Positions 14,001 to 22,508 of a DNA stretch of 64,000 nucleotides are shown piece after piece. The position numbers and the translations under genes were made by a program. Within the stretch, counting starts at the first letter, position 1. The number at the start of each line of letters is the position of its first letter. Under the pieces are notes generated by a model, which saw only the letters and a program-made list of their open reading frames with translations, made no database searches and was not told where the DNA came from. Source of the stretch: Dendrolimus kikuchii (Eukaryota; Arthropoda; Insecta; Lepidoptera; Lasiocampidae); contig CM034407.1 in the NCBI GenBank assembly GCA_019925095.2, forward strand, positions 5,107,210-5,171,209, written 5' to 3'.

Positions 14001-17000
14001 GAACCAGCACTTGTACAATAATTTAGTTTTCATAATAAATATTCATAATTCATAATGAATTATTTACTATATGGCAACCTAATCTAATTTACCACCGCTT
14101 CGCAACATGTTGTGAAGAGAAGAAGCGGCGCAAGAAACTCTTCAGCGACATGCCTAGCTCTAATAATTTTATATAATATTAAAATGGGTGGGAGGAATAA
14201 TAAAAATAAATTATCAATCAAGTTGGTTTGTGTTCCGGTGCACGCAGAACCGAAACGTTGGAATAATAAAAATCCAATAAGTTACCGCGCTTAAAACCAT
14301 TAAAAAATAGTTTTATTATGTATACTAGTTGCGAAAACTTAAAAAAATATTAAAAGGGTAGATGCTAAAATTCAGCAATTTTTTGGTGTAGCCCATCTTT
14401 ATATTATTTTCTTCAGTGAGTTCAGCCGATAGGCAGACGGCCCACCTGATGGAAAGCGGTTACCATCGCCTATGGACATTTGTAACACCAAAGGTGCTAA
14501 CAATGTACTGCCGGTCTCTAAACTGTGAGTGGTACCTGGCCACTAATGCCGCAACACAACTCAAGGATGCTATAGTGGCATACCCTAGACCCTGGGGTGG
14601 TAGCTATTCAGGCGGGCAAATATCCTACCATCTGCCTGTGGGTTGTTTTGTCGCCTCTTACGACAGGCCGCCCAACGCAGGAAATTGTATTCTTTCTCCG
14701 TTCCTGCACGGATAGAAGGAGATTTAAGACACTCCCATCGCTTTTTAATGATTTGGGTTCGAAATCTACCCTGGGGAGCTCGTAACCTTTTAGCGCTCAT
14801 GTAAACGACACGCTGTCACCCGCGCCGCCGCTGCGGCAATTAATATGCAGCCTAATTATAATTTTTATGATAAGATTGATTAAAGCTTTGATTAGATAAA
14901 AAGTGTAGTCACAGAGTCCAGAGTCGGTAGGTATATTTTGATTATGATGTGTTTTAATTATTTTTAATCCAATTTTTGGCAAGTCATAAACTTTCGTTAA
15001 ACATACTATTTACCTATAATTTGGAAATGGTATATTTTTTTCTTTCATGACAGTTTTTGTGATGTACTCTAAAATTTCTTGGAATACACATGCTAGGTTT
15101 TGGAATTGTCCAGCCGATGTATTTTTAATAATGAATAAGTTCTAGATCAAAAAATATATGTACCAATAATATAGGAACAGTCTTGAGTTTGGTCCATTGT
15201 ATCCTGAAGGAAACACGGTTGCATTTGGCCGATGTAAGACGCACCCATCCGGGCAGCTCTAGCAGGTCAGTAAGCAGCTCCTCATCTAGGGTCAGGTCCT
15301 GAAGCTCACCAGACCCTCGCAACGCCGAGAGGGAGATCTGTTCGGGTGACAGATTCTTTGTGAACCTGTCAAAGAAGTATAAAGTGATTACTGTGACTGG
15401 TGTAGTTACTGAAGCTAAGCGGCTTAAACCACTCTCTGGATTTGAACATGCATGATTGGAATGAGTCCTCATTGCTATGTGCACTACTAAGGCAGCTTTT
15501 CTACTGATGACTTAATGATGAAAGTATCCAGAATACTGCATTTCAATGCTAGCATTATATGAAGCTTGCTAATTTACTTTTGTGAAAGTAATGAATACAC
15601 ATAAAGCTGTGGTACCTAGATTAGGGGTAATATTCTCGTGTATTCACATTTCAAATGTAAGATTTAGAATACTGGCCAGGAAGCAAGCATCATTTATGAA
15701 TTTTTCTGACCTGAATTGCATCAATATTATAAATCTGAATTACTTTAAGATTCTCTCTGTCTATCTGTTATGCTTTTACTGAAACACTTCTGGACCAATT
15801 TGGCTGAAACTCAGTACATATATATTTTTGGATGCCGAGGATGGATGAAAAATGGGGTACATTATTTACAGGATAAAAATATATTTTTCTGATTGTCTAT
15901 TATGTTTTCACGTAAAAACTATTGGACCAATTCGGTTGATATTCGGTATATATGTAAGTTTAAGTTCAATTGAGGTAACTGTTGTAAAAAATCTGCCACC
16001 TTAGACAATTAAAAAAATTATGAAAGCTACAAGTAAGTCCAACAATGGAATGTTAAGGGACTGATATTATATAATGGATTTTGGAATGGACAGGTTGAAT
16101 GAAGCAGTGAGATATTTCTGGGGTGAGAATACAGTATAACTATCATATTATATATATTATTTATTTTATAAATGTTTATTTATTTTCTCCTTTAAATACT
16201 AAAGTAAAGTAACAAGATTTTTTTTGTGTAATTATAAAAATGTTGTAAATAATTATATGATTTAATTTTAAAGTTATTACAAAATATGAAGAATTACAAA
16301 GCTAAGTAGCGGGAGACAAGGGCCTGGCTGGGAACTCCTGACCTTCCCCTCTTGTAAAGTATTAATTAAAGTACTTATAATAATTTGAAAATTTGTTCCA
16401 TGGTTAAGTATATGTGTGTGTATGAGCGTGGGTGTCATTTAAATTGGAAGACTACTATTGGATATGGAAATATTAATAATACCCTGACAATTTCTATACA
16501 ATTTATCTTAACTACTAAATTGCTCAACTTGCAAACAGTAATTGGGTTTGTCTGGCCAATATTGATGAAGGCTATTTTGTTACCTTTCCATAAGACATAA
16601 GAGTATAGAAAAACCTTAACAATATGTGAAAAAACTGGGAGCCGTAACTAGGAAACTTACTGTTATTATAGCACTCCTGACTATTGCATTCCTAGGTGCT
16701 AACATTATGCATAACTACCCACAAATATATTTCATAAATAAGTAATTCTATAAATTCATCAATTTCCAAAAATACATATAATTTACAGATAAGGTTGTTT
16801 TTCTGATGTTTCGACCATTTTAGTACCACTCGCTATAAAACTTGTAAAATGATTCATAACAGAAGATAAGTGAGTTTGAGTAATAATGTTAAAATCACAC
16901 TAAAAACTCAAAACACATTTACATCATAGTAGTGCAAAATAATATTTATATATAAAACAACACCATTCTTGTCCAAAGTTTGGATTAGTTAATATTACAG

Positions 17001-17760
17001 ATACAATCAATATAAATACATACTTGTACAAAACTTTTTATTCATACAATTTCCACTAGACTACATATTTTGAGTCATACATGTATAAATTAAAAATTAT
17101 GTTGATTTCCTACTATACTGTTTCACAATGTGTTATCAATTTCTTTGAGGAAAAGAAACTCTCAAGGTCAAACTAACATATCTAGCCAAGATTCTTTTAT
17201 TTTATGTATATTTAATCTCTTTCTGTCTTTTTGTAACTATATTACGCAGTTTATGTTCCTGGAATTAATGGAGTTATGATTAATACAACATAATACAAAA
17301 AATTATAGTCCTTATTGTGCTGCTTCTAGCTATGTGTGGTATGTCTAGCTTTCATAGACTACAAAACAGTTTTCTATTCTCTAGAAATCTGAGCTATTCT
17401 GCAGCCTTTCATTGTAGCCCAGGTTCAATGTCAAGTGAATTGGTGATATATTATGTTCCTGAGAAATCTGTATGACTGTGTGTCATTGTCTATATACAAA
17501 ACTGACCATCTCAATCTATCAAATAGTATAGAAGTGTGAGATAGTTAAAAGTGCATTATATCACATAATCAGCTTAATGTTACTTCAAAGTGTACTGCGT
17601 GAATTAAAAGGCATTGGTACCGAAGCACTTTGCAGCTTACTTAGTGTGCACCATTTTGCAGTCTATAGTGCAAAATTTCAGTTATCTCAAAGCATTCAAA
17701 GGGCACTCAAGTTAGAGAGAGAGGGGGCGAGCGGGAGAGAAAGAGGGAGGGAGAGAGAGG

Positions 17761-17810
<50 letters not shown>

Positions 17811-18820
17811 ACTTTATTGCACATCAAAATATACAATCACAAAAACAAACCATATTTACAATATTTTCTAGGCAATACAATAGGCGGCCTTATCGCTCAA
17901 AGCGATTTCTTCCAGACAACCTAAATGAAAGATATTGAATCAGGCGAAATAGGTGGTGCAGGAAAAACACAATAAAGGAGTGTGAGAATGTGAGTATTCT
18001 GGCGAAAATGAATAGGAAACCACTTGAGTCTTTTACAAGATTCGGAAACACGGTCATATTTTCACAATCCAAATATGAACCTGATAAAAAAATCTGAAGC
18101 CAAGTTATTGAGGAACAGGGAATTTTTGAAAATGTATGAGTTTCAACATAAACCATGAATGTAACTCACATGATTCAACAATGAAATCAATAGTGAATTT
18201 ACTGTAGGACTAACTAATGTTACAATTGTGTCAAACTTTACAATAGATGCTGGACAGTCAAGTTATGGTTTCCAGGTGCATTGGTATTTTTTACTTAGCT
18301 AATTTGAATTTATTAATCTAAATATCAGGACATTACAACCCACAATGTTACAATATTAAAATAACATTTTAATTGTATATTAAAAACAAGGACTAACATA
18401 CTCTGATAAAAACATGCATAGTTACAATGAAATTCATGAAAGTCATCTGTATATAGATTGTTTAACACAAACAAATATTTGCACTTGTGTTGCTATCGGA
18501 CGTGACTTTAATTTCAAGTAGATTGAACCTTGTTTCTCCACTCATAAGTTAAATTAGTTTATATTGAATGTACTAGGTATATGGAACAAAGAATGTAATA
18601 ATACCTATCTATCAAGTATTTATTACACTTCCGTTAATTAATTACTTCTTATCTACATTAATTAACGAAATCAAAGCCATAATGACTCCTTATCATATCG
18701 TAAATTAATTAAATTAACAAATTAAACCTAAAAACACAGAAATCGAAAATTTAAAACAATTATAAGACAGACGTACCTCGAAAGGTGCTTCAACAATTGG
18801 TTTTTTATTATAGTCACCAT
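648..18820 (-). CDS. BLTP3: BLTP3-family bridge-like lipid transfer protein (UHRF1BP1/UHRF1BP1L-like), N-terminal six exons
   Basis: Exons, in transcript order: 18820-18777, 15365-15164, 7715-7605, 6847-6770, 6337-6233 and 774-648. All have GT-AG borders and the phases agree (2,0,0,0,0,1), giving 222 residues from the ATG. The protein starts MVTIIKNQLLKHLSR and continues FTKNLSPEQISLSALRG, RIQWTKLKTVPILL, KGDLRLTRIKSPDTG and LRLLLGNTHCRIVIKKR. In order and without gaps, these match the N-terminus of human UHRF1BP1L/SHIP164 as I remember it. This family has a chorein-like N-terminus and forms a hydrophobic groove that moves lipids between membranes; mammalian members act on endosomes and Golgi-derived vesicles. 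The known proteins exceed 1,400 residues, so most of the gene lies left of position 1. I see no break in the six exons. The UTRs and promoter are not resolved. Confidence 0.93.
838..1125 (+). repeat. Dispersed repeat, inverted copy at 43,600-43,862
   Basis: The sequence from the CTCGAGTTCCGTACCC motif to the GAGGAAGTGCATGTG motif reappears in reverse orientation at 43,600-43,862. No coding potential is evident. It may be a 3' region of the LINE remnant that follows. Confidence 0.6.
1255..1664 (+). pseudogene. Non-LTR retrotransposon C-terminal fragment (CR1/Jockey-like)
   Basis: An open frame of about 100 codons ends at 1,664. It includes YLKERFQLF, FYNHSFSFQAVQLWNMLP and SSFNRLVKDYY, typical of the tail after the reverse transcriptase in CR1/Jockey-type LINEs (an aromatic-rich SF.VQAV.LWN.LP motif). 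No catalytic domain is present, so it is a 5'-truncated remnant. It lies in a host intron on the opposite strand. Confidence 0.6.
1706..1822. repeat. (TA)n/(TG)n microsatellite
   Basis: About 25 TG units follow a TA run and give way to TA-rich sequence. The Val-Cys and Thr-His open frames across it are artefacts of the repeat. Confidence 0.95.
1963..2090 (+). repeat. LINE-like 3' end family B, with ATTCT microsatellite tail
   Basis: GGTTGTCTGGAAGAGATCGC, then a GCGATAAGACCG block, then TGTACAATAAAGTAT followed by TTTATTCTATTCT. The same 3' end recurs at 13,850, 17,805, 42,335, 48,004 and 54,735. Confidence 0.75.
2091..2965. other. AT-rich intron sequence, no feature recognised
   Basis: I see no conserved open frame, RNA gene or recognisable repeat here. 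It lies inside the intron between exons 5 and 6 of the BLTP3-like gene. Confidence 0.5.
2970..3467 (+). mobile_element. Solo LTR, family L1, copy 1
   Basis: The 498-bp unit begins TGTTACAACTTAGG and ends CTCGTAACA. It is flanked by a direct repeat ATAT (2966-2969 and 3468-3471). It contains a TATA-like GTATAAAACGACGG near 3,250 and TAATAAA near 3,444, as expected for LTR promoter and polyadenylation signals. No internal coding region adjoins it, so it is a solo LTR. Further copies are at 42,564-43,365 and 47,497-47,936. Confidence 0.8.
3807..3853 (-). mobile_element. RTE 3'-end insertion, only 47 bp, with 14-bp TSD
   Basis: The insert is just the last bases of the RTE family (CATACATACATAAC, then a CACGCCAGTTCCCTCGCGG block). 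It lies between exact repeats AAAAACCTTTATTA at 3793-3806 and 3854-3867. This is an extreme 5' truncation of the element described at 44,324. Confidence 0.88.
3868..4655. other. AT-rich intron, no gene seen
   Basis: This stretch is low-complexity AT-rich sequence inside the BLTP3-like intron. I see no coding signature or repeat match elsewhere in the window. Confidence 0.5.
4660..4959 (+). mobile_element. Poly(A) retroposon family A, copy 1
   Basis: The about 300-bp unit runs from CGTGCAGGAATGGAGAAAG through CCTGTCGTAAGAGGCGACTA to CATGCAATAAAAAAAA. Family members are scattered on both strands and end in AATAAA plus a poly(A) run, so they are retroposed: either a SINE or 3' ends of an unseen LINE. 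Open frames across them are not host genes. Confidence 0.85.
4960..5415 (+). repeat. Dispersed repeat family C, copy 1
   Basis: The blocks TTACTGCAAATTATGATTTG, CTGAATTCGATTCGGAACC, ATAGTCTACTCTAA and CACGCGGCCGTAACGCTTTT recur in the same order at 39,545-40,280. There the repeat is interrupted by a TIR element. It shows no coding potential. Confidence 0.7.
5560..6060 (+). pseudogene. Non-LTR retrotransposon C-terminal fragment (CR1/Jockey-like)
   Basis: The frame from about 5,593 to the stop at 5,994 reads IEQIQVKFIKYLNF, LAQRREIADLTFLSRIVN, RHSPYFALKSVDTNYRQNSF and DRTGTSASGFMNKLNDLYF. This is the post-RT tail seen in Jockey/CR1 LINEs. The RT itself is absent, so the copy is 5' truncated. 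Confidence 0.65.
6233..6337 (-). CDS. BLTP3: BLTP3-like coding exon 5
   Basis: The exon is 105 bp (35 codons, phase 0) between CATTTTCAG and GTAATT. It encodes ISRVTVESRTPEGR then KGDLRLTRIKSPDTGQLLIFK in two overlapping blocks; DLRLTRI is a family signature. The reading frame runs into the intron beyond the donor. Confidence 0.92.
6770..6847 (-). CDS. BLTP3: BLTP3-like coding exon 4
   Basis: The exon is 78 bp (26 codons, phase 0) between CCTTTCAG and GTAAGT. It encodes VIDGISVAVNHVQVDF then NCDAFTSSVQ, matching the family's alternating beta-strand segment after the CEEPR motif. Confidence 0.88.
7020..7350 (-). mobile_element. Poly(A) retroposon family A, copy 2
   Basis: This is a nearly full-length reverse-oriented copy. 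A poly(T) run at about 7,022-7,050 (its poly(A) tail) is followed by GCAGGAGTTCAGCAGACAGG, and the copy ends at CGTTCCTGCACGGATA. It lies in the 757-bp intron between BLTP3-like exons 3 and 4 and makes up almost half of it. Confidence 0.88.
7605..7715 (-). CDS. BLTP3: BLTP3-like coding exon 3
   Basis: The exon is 111 bp (37 codons, phase 0 at both ends) between CTTTTAG and GTAAGT. It encodes NLDEVRIALEVCEEPR and then PGKYSFIHK. The CEEPR motif matches family members at the same place. It is too short and too methionine-poor to appear as an obvious open frame. Confidence 0.9.
7818..8172. mobile_element. Non-autonomous TIR element (GGGGCCATCCA ends)
   Basis: The left end GGGGCCATCCACAAATT and right end AATTTATGGATGTCCCC are imperfect inverted repeats. 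Internal arms (TTGTGAGACACC and CTTTGGTGACCT regions) also pair roughly. No transposase is present. It is flanked by T-rich bases, and the TSD is unclear. Confidence 0.6.
8800..8975 (+). pseudogene. RTE-like LINE C-terminal remnant
   Basis: The blocks GGATGTACTGTGTGAAGGAT, ATGATGATTTGTGGTGT and TGCCGACCCCAAATAATTAG match a second fragment at 21,070-21,260. A decayed frame gives WMYCVKDVMMICGVS, resembling the RW.DCVK.DM tail after the RT domain in RTE-like elements. No intact coding remains. Confidence 0.5.
9070..9506. mobile_element. hAT-like MITE with 8-bp TSD
   Basis: The ends CAGTGGCGTAGCT and AGCTACGCCCTTG are inverted with two mismatches. The flanks ATAGGAAC (9062-9069) and CTAGGAAC (9507-9514) form an 8-bp target duplication with one mismatch. 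TIRs of this type with an 8-bp TSD fit hAT elements. There is no transposase in the 437 bp. Confidence 0.75.
9926..10115. mobile_element. 190-bp TIR MITE (AACCGGTA ends)
   Basis: The left end AACCGGTAATTATGCATAAT and the reverse complement of the right end (AACCGGTATAATTATGCA) pair over more than 20 bp with a 2-base offset. It is AT-rich and non-coding, and I could not assign a TSD. Confidence 0.65.
10153..10716 (+). mobile_element. RTE 3' fragment, copy b
   Basis: It is homologous to 46,152-46,738 of the long RTE copy, from GGGGAATAGT to the TATG-repeat tail. The frame reads LSQKAQLAIHNAVQVPTLTY, then has a 15-bp deletion and a frame change around 10,400, and resumes as MLRWFGHVERMHDERMTKQ. 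The 5' end abuts an inverted TATTCCCCAA separated by (TA)n, and the 3' tail runs into (TG)n(TA)n. Confidence 0.85.
10712..10792. repeat. (TG)n(TA)n microsatellite at RTE tail
   Basis: The ATGT tail of the RTE copy passes directly into TG and then TA dinucleotide runs. The repeat probably grew from the element's tail. Confidence 0.9.
10979..11045. repeat. (TA)n microsatellite
   Basis: The run of TA units is over 45 bp, with a degenerate continuation ending in ACATATATGTATATATAC. Confidence 0.95.
12340..13080 (-). pseudogene. GC-rich LINE remnant (R1-like, uncertain) split by a family A retroposon
   Basis: Bases 12,340-12,640 and 12,890-13,080 are strikingly GC-rich within AT-rich DNA. Minus-strand frames give LAGESHTPLPKSPRRG and FAKGDGGAGERASSR-like stretches with no recognised domain. 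I infer a decayed LINE from the composition and its resemblance to lepidopteran LINE ends. A host exon is not excluded, but no splice-bounded frame was found. Confidence 0.35.
12645..12888 (+). mobile_element. Poly(A) retroposon family A, copy 3
   Basis: This 5'-truncated copy starts near GGTGGTAGGGTATTTGCCCG and ends ATGCAATAAAAAAAAAT. It sits inside the GC-rich remnant and interrupts it. Confidence 0.85.
13130..13345 (+). repeat. Dispersed repeat family D, copy 1
   Basis: The blocks TTTTTGGCGGGAACTGAAAG, TCTAAAAATGTGTAAAATTA and GTAGGATATTGATAGTTTT are shared with 52,355-52,560; a degraded inverted relative is at 27,640-27,770. It is non-coding. Confidence 0.7.
13668..14335. mobile_element. 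Fold-back element family F, arms separated by a LINE-like insertion
   Basis: The left arm (13,668-13,815) reads AAAACTACGTTTTAACGG, AAGCGCGGTAATTTATTTG and TTATTCCGACGTTTCGG. The right arm (14,235-14,335) is the inverted CGAAACGTTGG, TTACCGCGCTTAAAACC and TAGTTTTATTATG. The middle holds a family B LINE-like 3' end and other sequence. The same arms flank a short loop at 36,605-37,145. Confidence 0.65.
13850..13980 (-). repeat. LINE-like 3' end family B copy
   Basis: On the minus strand it reads GGTTGCCTGGAAGAAATCGC, then GCGATAAGACCGCC, and ends in AATAAATTATATTCTATTCT. The tail is an ATTCT repeat. It lies between the arms of the fold-back element. Confidence 0.75.
14405..14716 (-). mobile_element. 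Poly(A) retroposon family A, copy 4
   Basis: The copy runs from AGTTCAGCCGATAGGCAGAC to CCGTTCCTGCACGGATAG, is reverse oriented and moderately diverged, and has lost most of the poly(T) start. Confidence 0.82.
15164..15365 (-). CDS. BLTP3: BLTP3-like coding exon 2
   Basis: The exon is 202 bp: one base plus 67 codons. It follows an acceptor TTTGACAG and ends before GTACAT. It encodes the most conserved block, with FTKNLSPEQISLSALRG, LDEELLTDLLELPGW and FRIQWTKLKTVPILL. Open reading continues past the donor to about 15,125, but the family alignment stops at PILL, which fixes the splice. Confidence 0.93.
15366..18776 (-). other. BLTP3-like intron 1
   Basis: This intron is about 3.4 kb. It holds a (GA)n tract at 17,715-17,808, a family B 3' end at 17,805-17,930, and relatives of the Helitron-like family near 15,770 and 15,900 (AAACACTTCTGGACCAATTT, AACTATTGGACCAATTCGG). 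The rest is AT-rich with nothing recognised. Confidence 0.7.
17715..17935 (-). repeat. (GA)n microsatellite attached to a family B LINE-like 3' end
   Basis: GA-rich sequence and about 25 GA units are followed by ACACTTTATTGCACATC and, at 17,880, GGCGGCCTTATCGCTCAAAG. Read on the minus strand, the element ends in an AATAAAGTGTT motif followed directly by the microsatellite. Confidence 0.8.
18777..18820 (-). CDS. BLTP3: BLTP3-like coding exon 1 (start codon)
   Basis: This exon holds the ATG (18820-18818) and 14 codons plus two bases. It ends in a consensus donor (GAG then GTACGT). The residues MVTIIKNQLLKHLS are the conserved family start, which decides the start codon. The split arginine codon (AG plus G) is completed by exon 2. 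Confidence 0.92.
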
Positions 18821-19878
18821 TATGAAATAACACTTTTGTATATTCTAACTAAAAACGCAGAATTTATCAAAAATCATTATCGTGAAATTTTCAGAATTCC
18901 CCGTCCGAATTTTACGTGAACGAAAAACTGAATGATTCCTTAATCCTAAATGTCAAGTTAAAAATAGACCGAATGAAACTGACATTCTCGTTTACACTTT
19001 TAGTTAACGCCATAGATTAGATTGGAGATCATCTTAGAAAATTGAAAATAAAATGTGTCTCCACCTGAGGTTTATCGTATCACTTACTTTCGATTTCCAT
19101 TTTCCATTTTGATTTTAATTAATAATAAAGCATACGCTATCAATTTATTCAATATTGTAAAAGAGAAACTTTAACGTTATAAATTGAAAACTAATTTCAA
19201 GCTGTTTAACATGAAGGGTCAGTCCTAAAATATTCTGTGGTCAACATAACAACCAATGAATGGCGCGATATTTGTTTGGTCGTCGTCAAGTGTTTATTGA
19301 TTTTATACTTAATAGCATTAAACTTAAAAATTACTGAATTTATGATAATAAACAGCTGTGTAAAGAAGCGAAATATATAAAGAGTGAAAAATACTGGCAG
19401 TTTATGACAGCGACTAAATTACTCGTAAGATTCTAAATATAATTTTTTGCTTGACACTTAAAGGTTGTTTTGATTTTATATTTTGCATTGTTTTTATTAC
19501 TATAAAGTTTGATTTCGTGTTATACAGATACTTAATTAATTTGCTAGATTGGTAGACTTAGCAATATTATTAACTTGAAATTCGTTGCCATTAACAAATT
19601 AGTAGGTGCTTATTGCTGTTTCTTCAGTGTAAGTAATCTCCCAATAGATGGCGTTGTATACTATAAAATCACCTTTGTAAATATCAATACGGGTACGTAT
19701 AATAACTGTTTAGAATAATTCTAAACTACAAAATATTATATTGAAAAATAAATGGATCTAAACTAAGTCCAGTATCACCTGTTTAAGTATTCTATATTAA
19801 TATTTTACTTTGCGAAAAAGAAATACTTTATGTACTGACATTGTTATGGAGTAAGCAATGAAATATTGTGGTGCTTAC
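18821..19878. promoter_or_regulatory. Probable upstream region of the BLTP3-like gene
   Basis: This AT-rich stretch lies between the BLTP3-like start codon and the exon-like block at 19,879. By position it must contain the 5' UTR and promoter of the minus-strand gene or an upstream intron. I see no clear TATA box, CpG island or initiator. Confidence 0.3.
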
Positions 19879-20084
19879 TCTCTGTGACGACTGCCAGGGT
19901 TAGCCAGCGCAATAACCGTCGCAGGTGCTGGCTACAAACAGGTCTCTTCCATAATACTGAGAAGGACAAGCCCTCCAGAGCTTTTACGCGATTAGCGAGC
20001 TTCCTCTCACTTATAGGGTTAGAAGGGTGGGCGCTGAAGATCTGCACGCCGCCTTCTTGGTCGGTAGCCTTGATATTATACAAC
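19879..20084 (-). CDS. Exon-like block of unknown identity
   Basis: A GC-enriched frame of 68 codons lies between an acceptor-like AAATATTTAG and a donor GAGA then GTAAGC. It reads YNIKATDQEGGVQIFSAHPS, NPISERKLANRVKALEG and LSFSVLWKRPVCSQHLRRLL, with varied composition unlike the junk frames around it. I do not recognise the family. The block sits between two host genes and has one base extra at each end, so it would need partner exons with matching phases, which I could not find. It could also be a fragment of an old mobile element or a pseudogene. Confidence 0.35.
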
Positions 20085-20149
20085 CTAAATATTTACATTA
20101 CATTATATTAAAATTTTCAATCAACGTTTTTATTATTATTTATTTATTT

Positions 20150-20236
20150 CCTATATTTTACTAGCCAATACAAATAATTCGAAAGTTTTACCGATGGTAA
20201 GGCAAGTGATAGTAAAAATATAGGAACCTGCCATAA
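20150..20236. repeat. MITE family M1 half-copy
   Basis: TTTTACCGATGGTAAGGCAA and then ATATAGGAACCTGCC match the right half of the MITE at 29,611-29,782. The left end appears lost. Confidence 0.5.
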
Positions 20237-20632
20237 GTTAACTTGTTTTATTAATATTAGTTCAGTATTATGTATTTTACATATAATCCGTAACTGGCTA
20301 TAATATATATTTCAAGCTACCGTAACCTATTAAGGGTCGCTTAAATCAAAATAACGTCATTATTTTCAAAGTGCATACAGTATTAGTGACTCATATACAA
20401 CTTTAGTCGTTGTTTATAAAATTGAAAAGTAAATCACCATTACCTGCAAAGTTCTGTGGTTTAGCTTGACGTCAAGTACATATTTGGTTATTAATTACGC
20501 ATAACAATTATGAATGTCATTAAAAACGAATGTTTACCATATTAGGAGGCAGGTAATGTAGTCAAAATATCTTTCGAACGGAATTGATTTCTTTAATGTA
20601 TAATATTATTTATTAGTCGCGACTTAGTTTGC

Positions 20633-20806
20633 ACCCCTGGACTGGTACATGCCGGCATTAGTGGTCAGGTTTCAGCCCCATCTACGAGTCCGTCAGCAAA
20701 TCGGTAGCACCTTTAGTGTTGCAAATGTTTACAGGCGACGGTAACCACTTTTCATTGCAGTTGGGCCGTCAGCCTGTCTGATGTATTCCAGCAATAAAAA
20801 AAATAA
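20633..20806 (+). mobile_element. Poly(A) retroposon family A, copy 5 (degraded)
   Basis: The copy is 5' truncated and diverged. It retains ACCCCTGGACTGGTACATGC, CACCTTTAGTGTTGCAAATG and the end CAGCAATAAAAAAAATAA. Confidence 0.75.
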
Positions 20807-20845
20807 TACTTACAGTCATCGACTGTAAACAGGTTTACTTCCTTT

Positions 20846-21047
20846 AGGGCCGTTTTTTCAATCATCGGATAAAAGCTATAGATATAAAAAAGTATAATGT
20901 GGAACAATTAAAAATGAACAGTTGCATGAATAAAACAGTTGAATGGTTACACTTTTGAATTCTTTCAGGTTATAATTTATTCGATTCATAACTAATAATA
21001 ATAACCATACATGACAGTCTGATGATTGAAAAATCGGTCCTTATGCA
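20846..21047. mobile_element. MITE family M2 (GGGCCGTTTTTTCAATCATC ends)
   Basis: The left end AGGGCCGTTTTTTCAATCAT pairs with the right end ATGATTGAAAAATCGGTCCT. The internal block TTTTGAATTCTTTCAGGTTA is shared with an interrupted copy at 38,224-38,590. It is non-coding and about 200 bp. Confidence 0.68.
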
Positions 21048-21069
21048 GATATTTGACGTGATGTGACTA

Positions 21070-21260
21070 AGAGAATGTTAAACTACAAGATGGATGGGTA
21101 CAAATGTAAAAGTAGACCGTAAAAAAGATTGATGGATTGTGTGAAGCATGATATGATGATTTGTGGTGTGACAGAAAACGTATGTCAGAATAGAGGAGTG
21201 TGGAAGGAAAAGACATATTGGGCCGACCCTAATTAATTAGGATATGGTGAAAGAAAAGAG
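21070..21260 (+). pseudogene. RTE-like LINE C-terminal remnant
   Basis: The decayed frame contains LMDCVKHDMMICGV and FGPTLIN-like pieces, parallel to 8,800-8,975. The end CCGACCCTAATTAATTAGGA matches. The catalytic domain is gone. Confidence 0.5.
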
Positions 21261-22062
21261 AGATGCAGATATTTGGCCGATTCCAATATATCTTAACGAC
21301 CGTTAATTTTTGACATAAGCTCCATACAACGACTGTCAAGATTCAACCGATGATAAGATAAGTGAATGAGTAGTAAGATTAGGAACCAGCCAACAAGAGA
21401 CGATAAACTAAATTGAATTAATTTGGTTGAAAGGTACAGAACTGAAAGGACACAACAGTGTTTAATGATATTGAATGATTGAAGTTTAGATTTATATGGA
21501 TTTATGTATAGATCACTTTGGTTGATTCATCTTAATTAATAGACATAAATGAACAGTCTAAATTAGGACTTCTTTTTATTCTGTATATTACTCCTCGCAA
21601 ATTACAGATATAGCCTGCATAGATCACCCTTCCATCACGAAACTTCAATATCTAATTATTAACCTCAGGGCCGGCCCTAGACTTGCCGTTGTAGGCAAAC
21701 TCGAAAGCTTAAACTAAAAGAAGTCTTCTATCTAGTTTTGTTCTCCCAGATCCTGTCTATTCTTGTTGTATGTACTTGTTGATTTGACTACTCATATACT
21801 ATCTAGATTCCAGTGAACGAATTGAAATTAATTTTTGGGTGATGTGTGTTGTATTTGGTTCTTTTTTGGGCTTTAGTAGTTAAAGCGTTTTTGCAGAAAT
21901 TTTTGCAGGCCTCTAAATTTTGCTGCCGTAGGCAGTTGCCTACCGTACCTTTTTCTTCTTCTTAAGCCTTCCCTGTTAACCTTAATAAAGTAGATTATAA
22001 CAAAACACTTCCTAGTTAAAGTAGTTTTCTTATTCTAGCAATACACACGCTTAAACGCATAG

Positions 22063-22508
22063 ATGTCACGCAGAGTGAGCAACGTAGACCAAACCTATAT
22101 AGACACCCAATACTCATCCGGCGACTCTAAGGCCATGAAATCAATACAGAATTACAAAGAAGAGAACAACAACGAGATCGATGAGCTATCCAAGAACTTC
22201 AATGATATGGGATGTATAGTTGACGCTGTGAAACGTCCCCCGAACATTTGCGTGGAGAATTGCGTGTACGAGTCTGATTTTGATGAGAACTCGTATAAAG
22301 AAGAGGATGCATATTCAGATGAGTTCGAAGAAGATAAGAGTGAGAGTGACCCTGAAGAAGTTTTGGTGGAAACGACTGATGAGACGAAAGCGCAGTCGGC
22401 GAAGAGTGAAAGCGTGGATACGGCGCAGAGTTCCAGTGTGAAGCTATCTAAAAGTCAGTCTTCTATAATTAGTAATAAAATGTCTGTATCTGGAAGAACA
22501 GATTATGG
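22063..22508 (+). CDS. CFAP97-like coding exon 1
   Basis: This exon is 446 bp: start MSRRVSNVDQTYIDTQYSS, an acidic middle and the end SVSGRTDY plus two bases. The donor is TATGG then GTAAGG. The frame continues only two codons into the intron before a stop. Confidence 0.88.
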
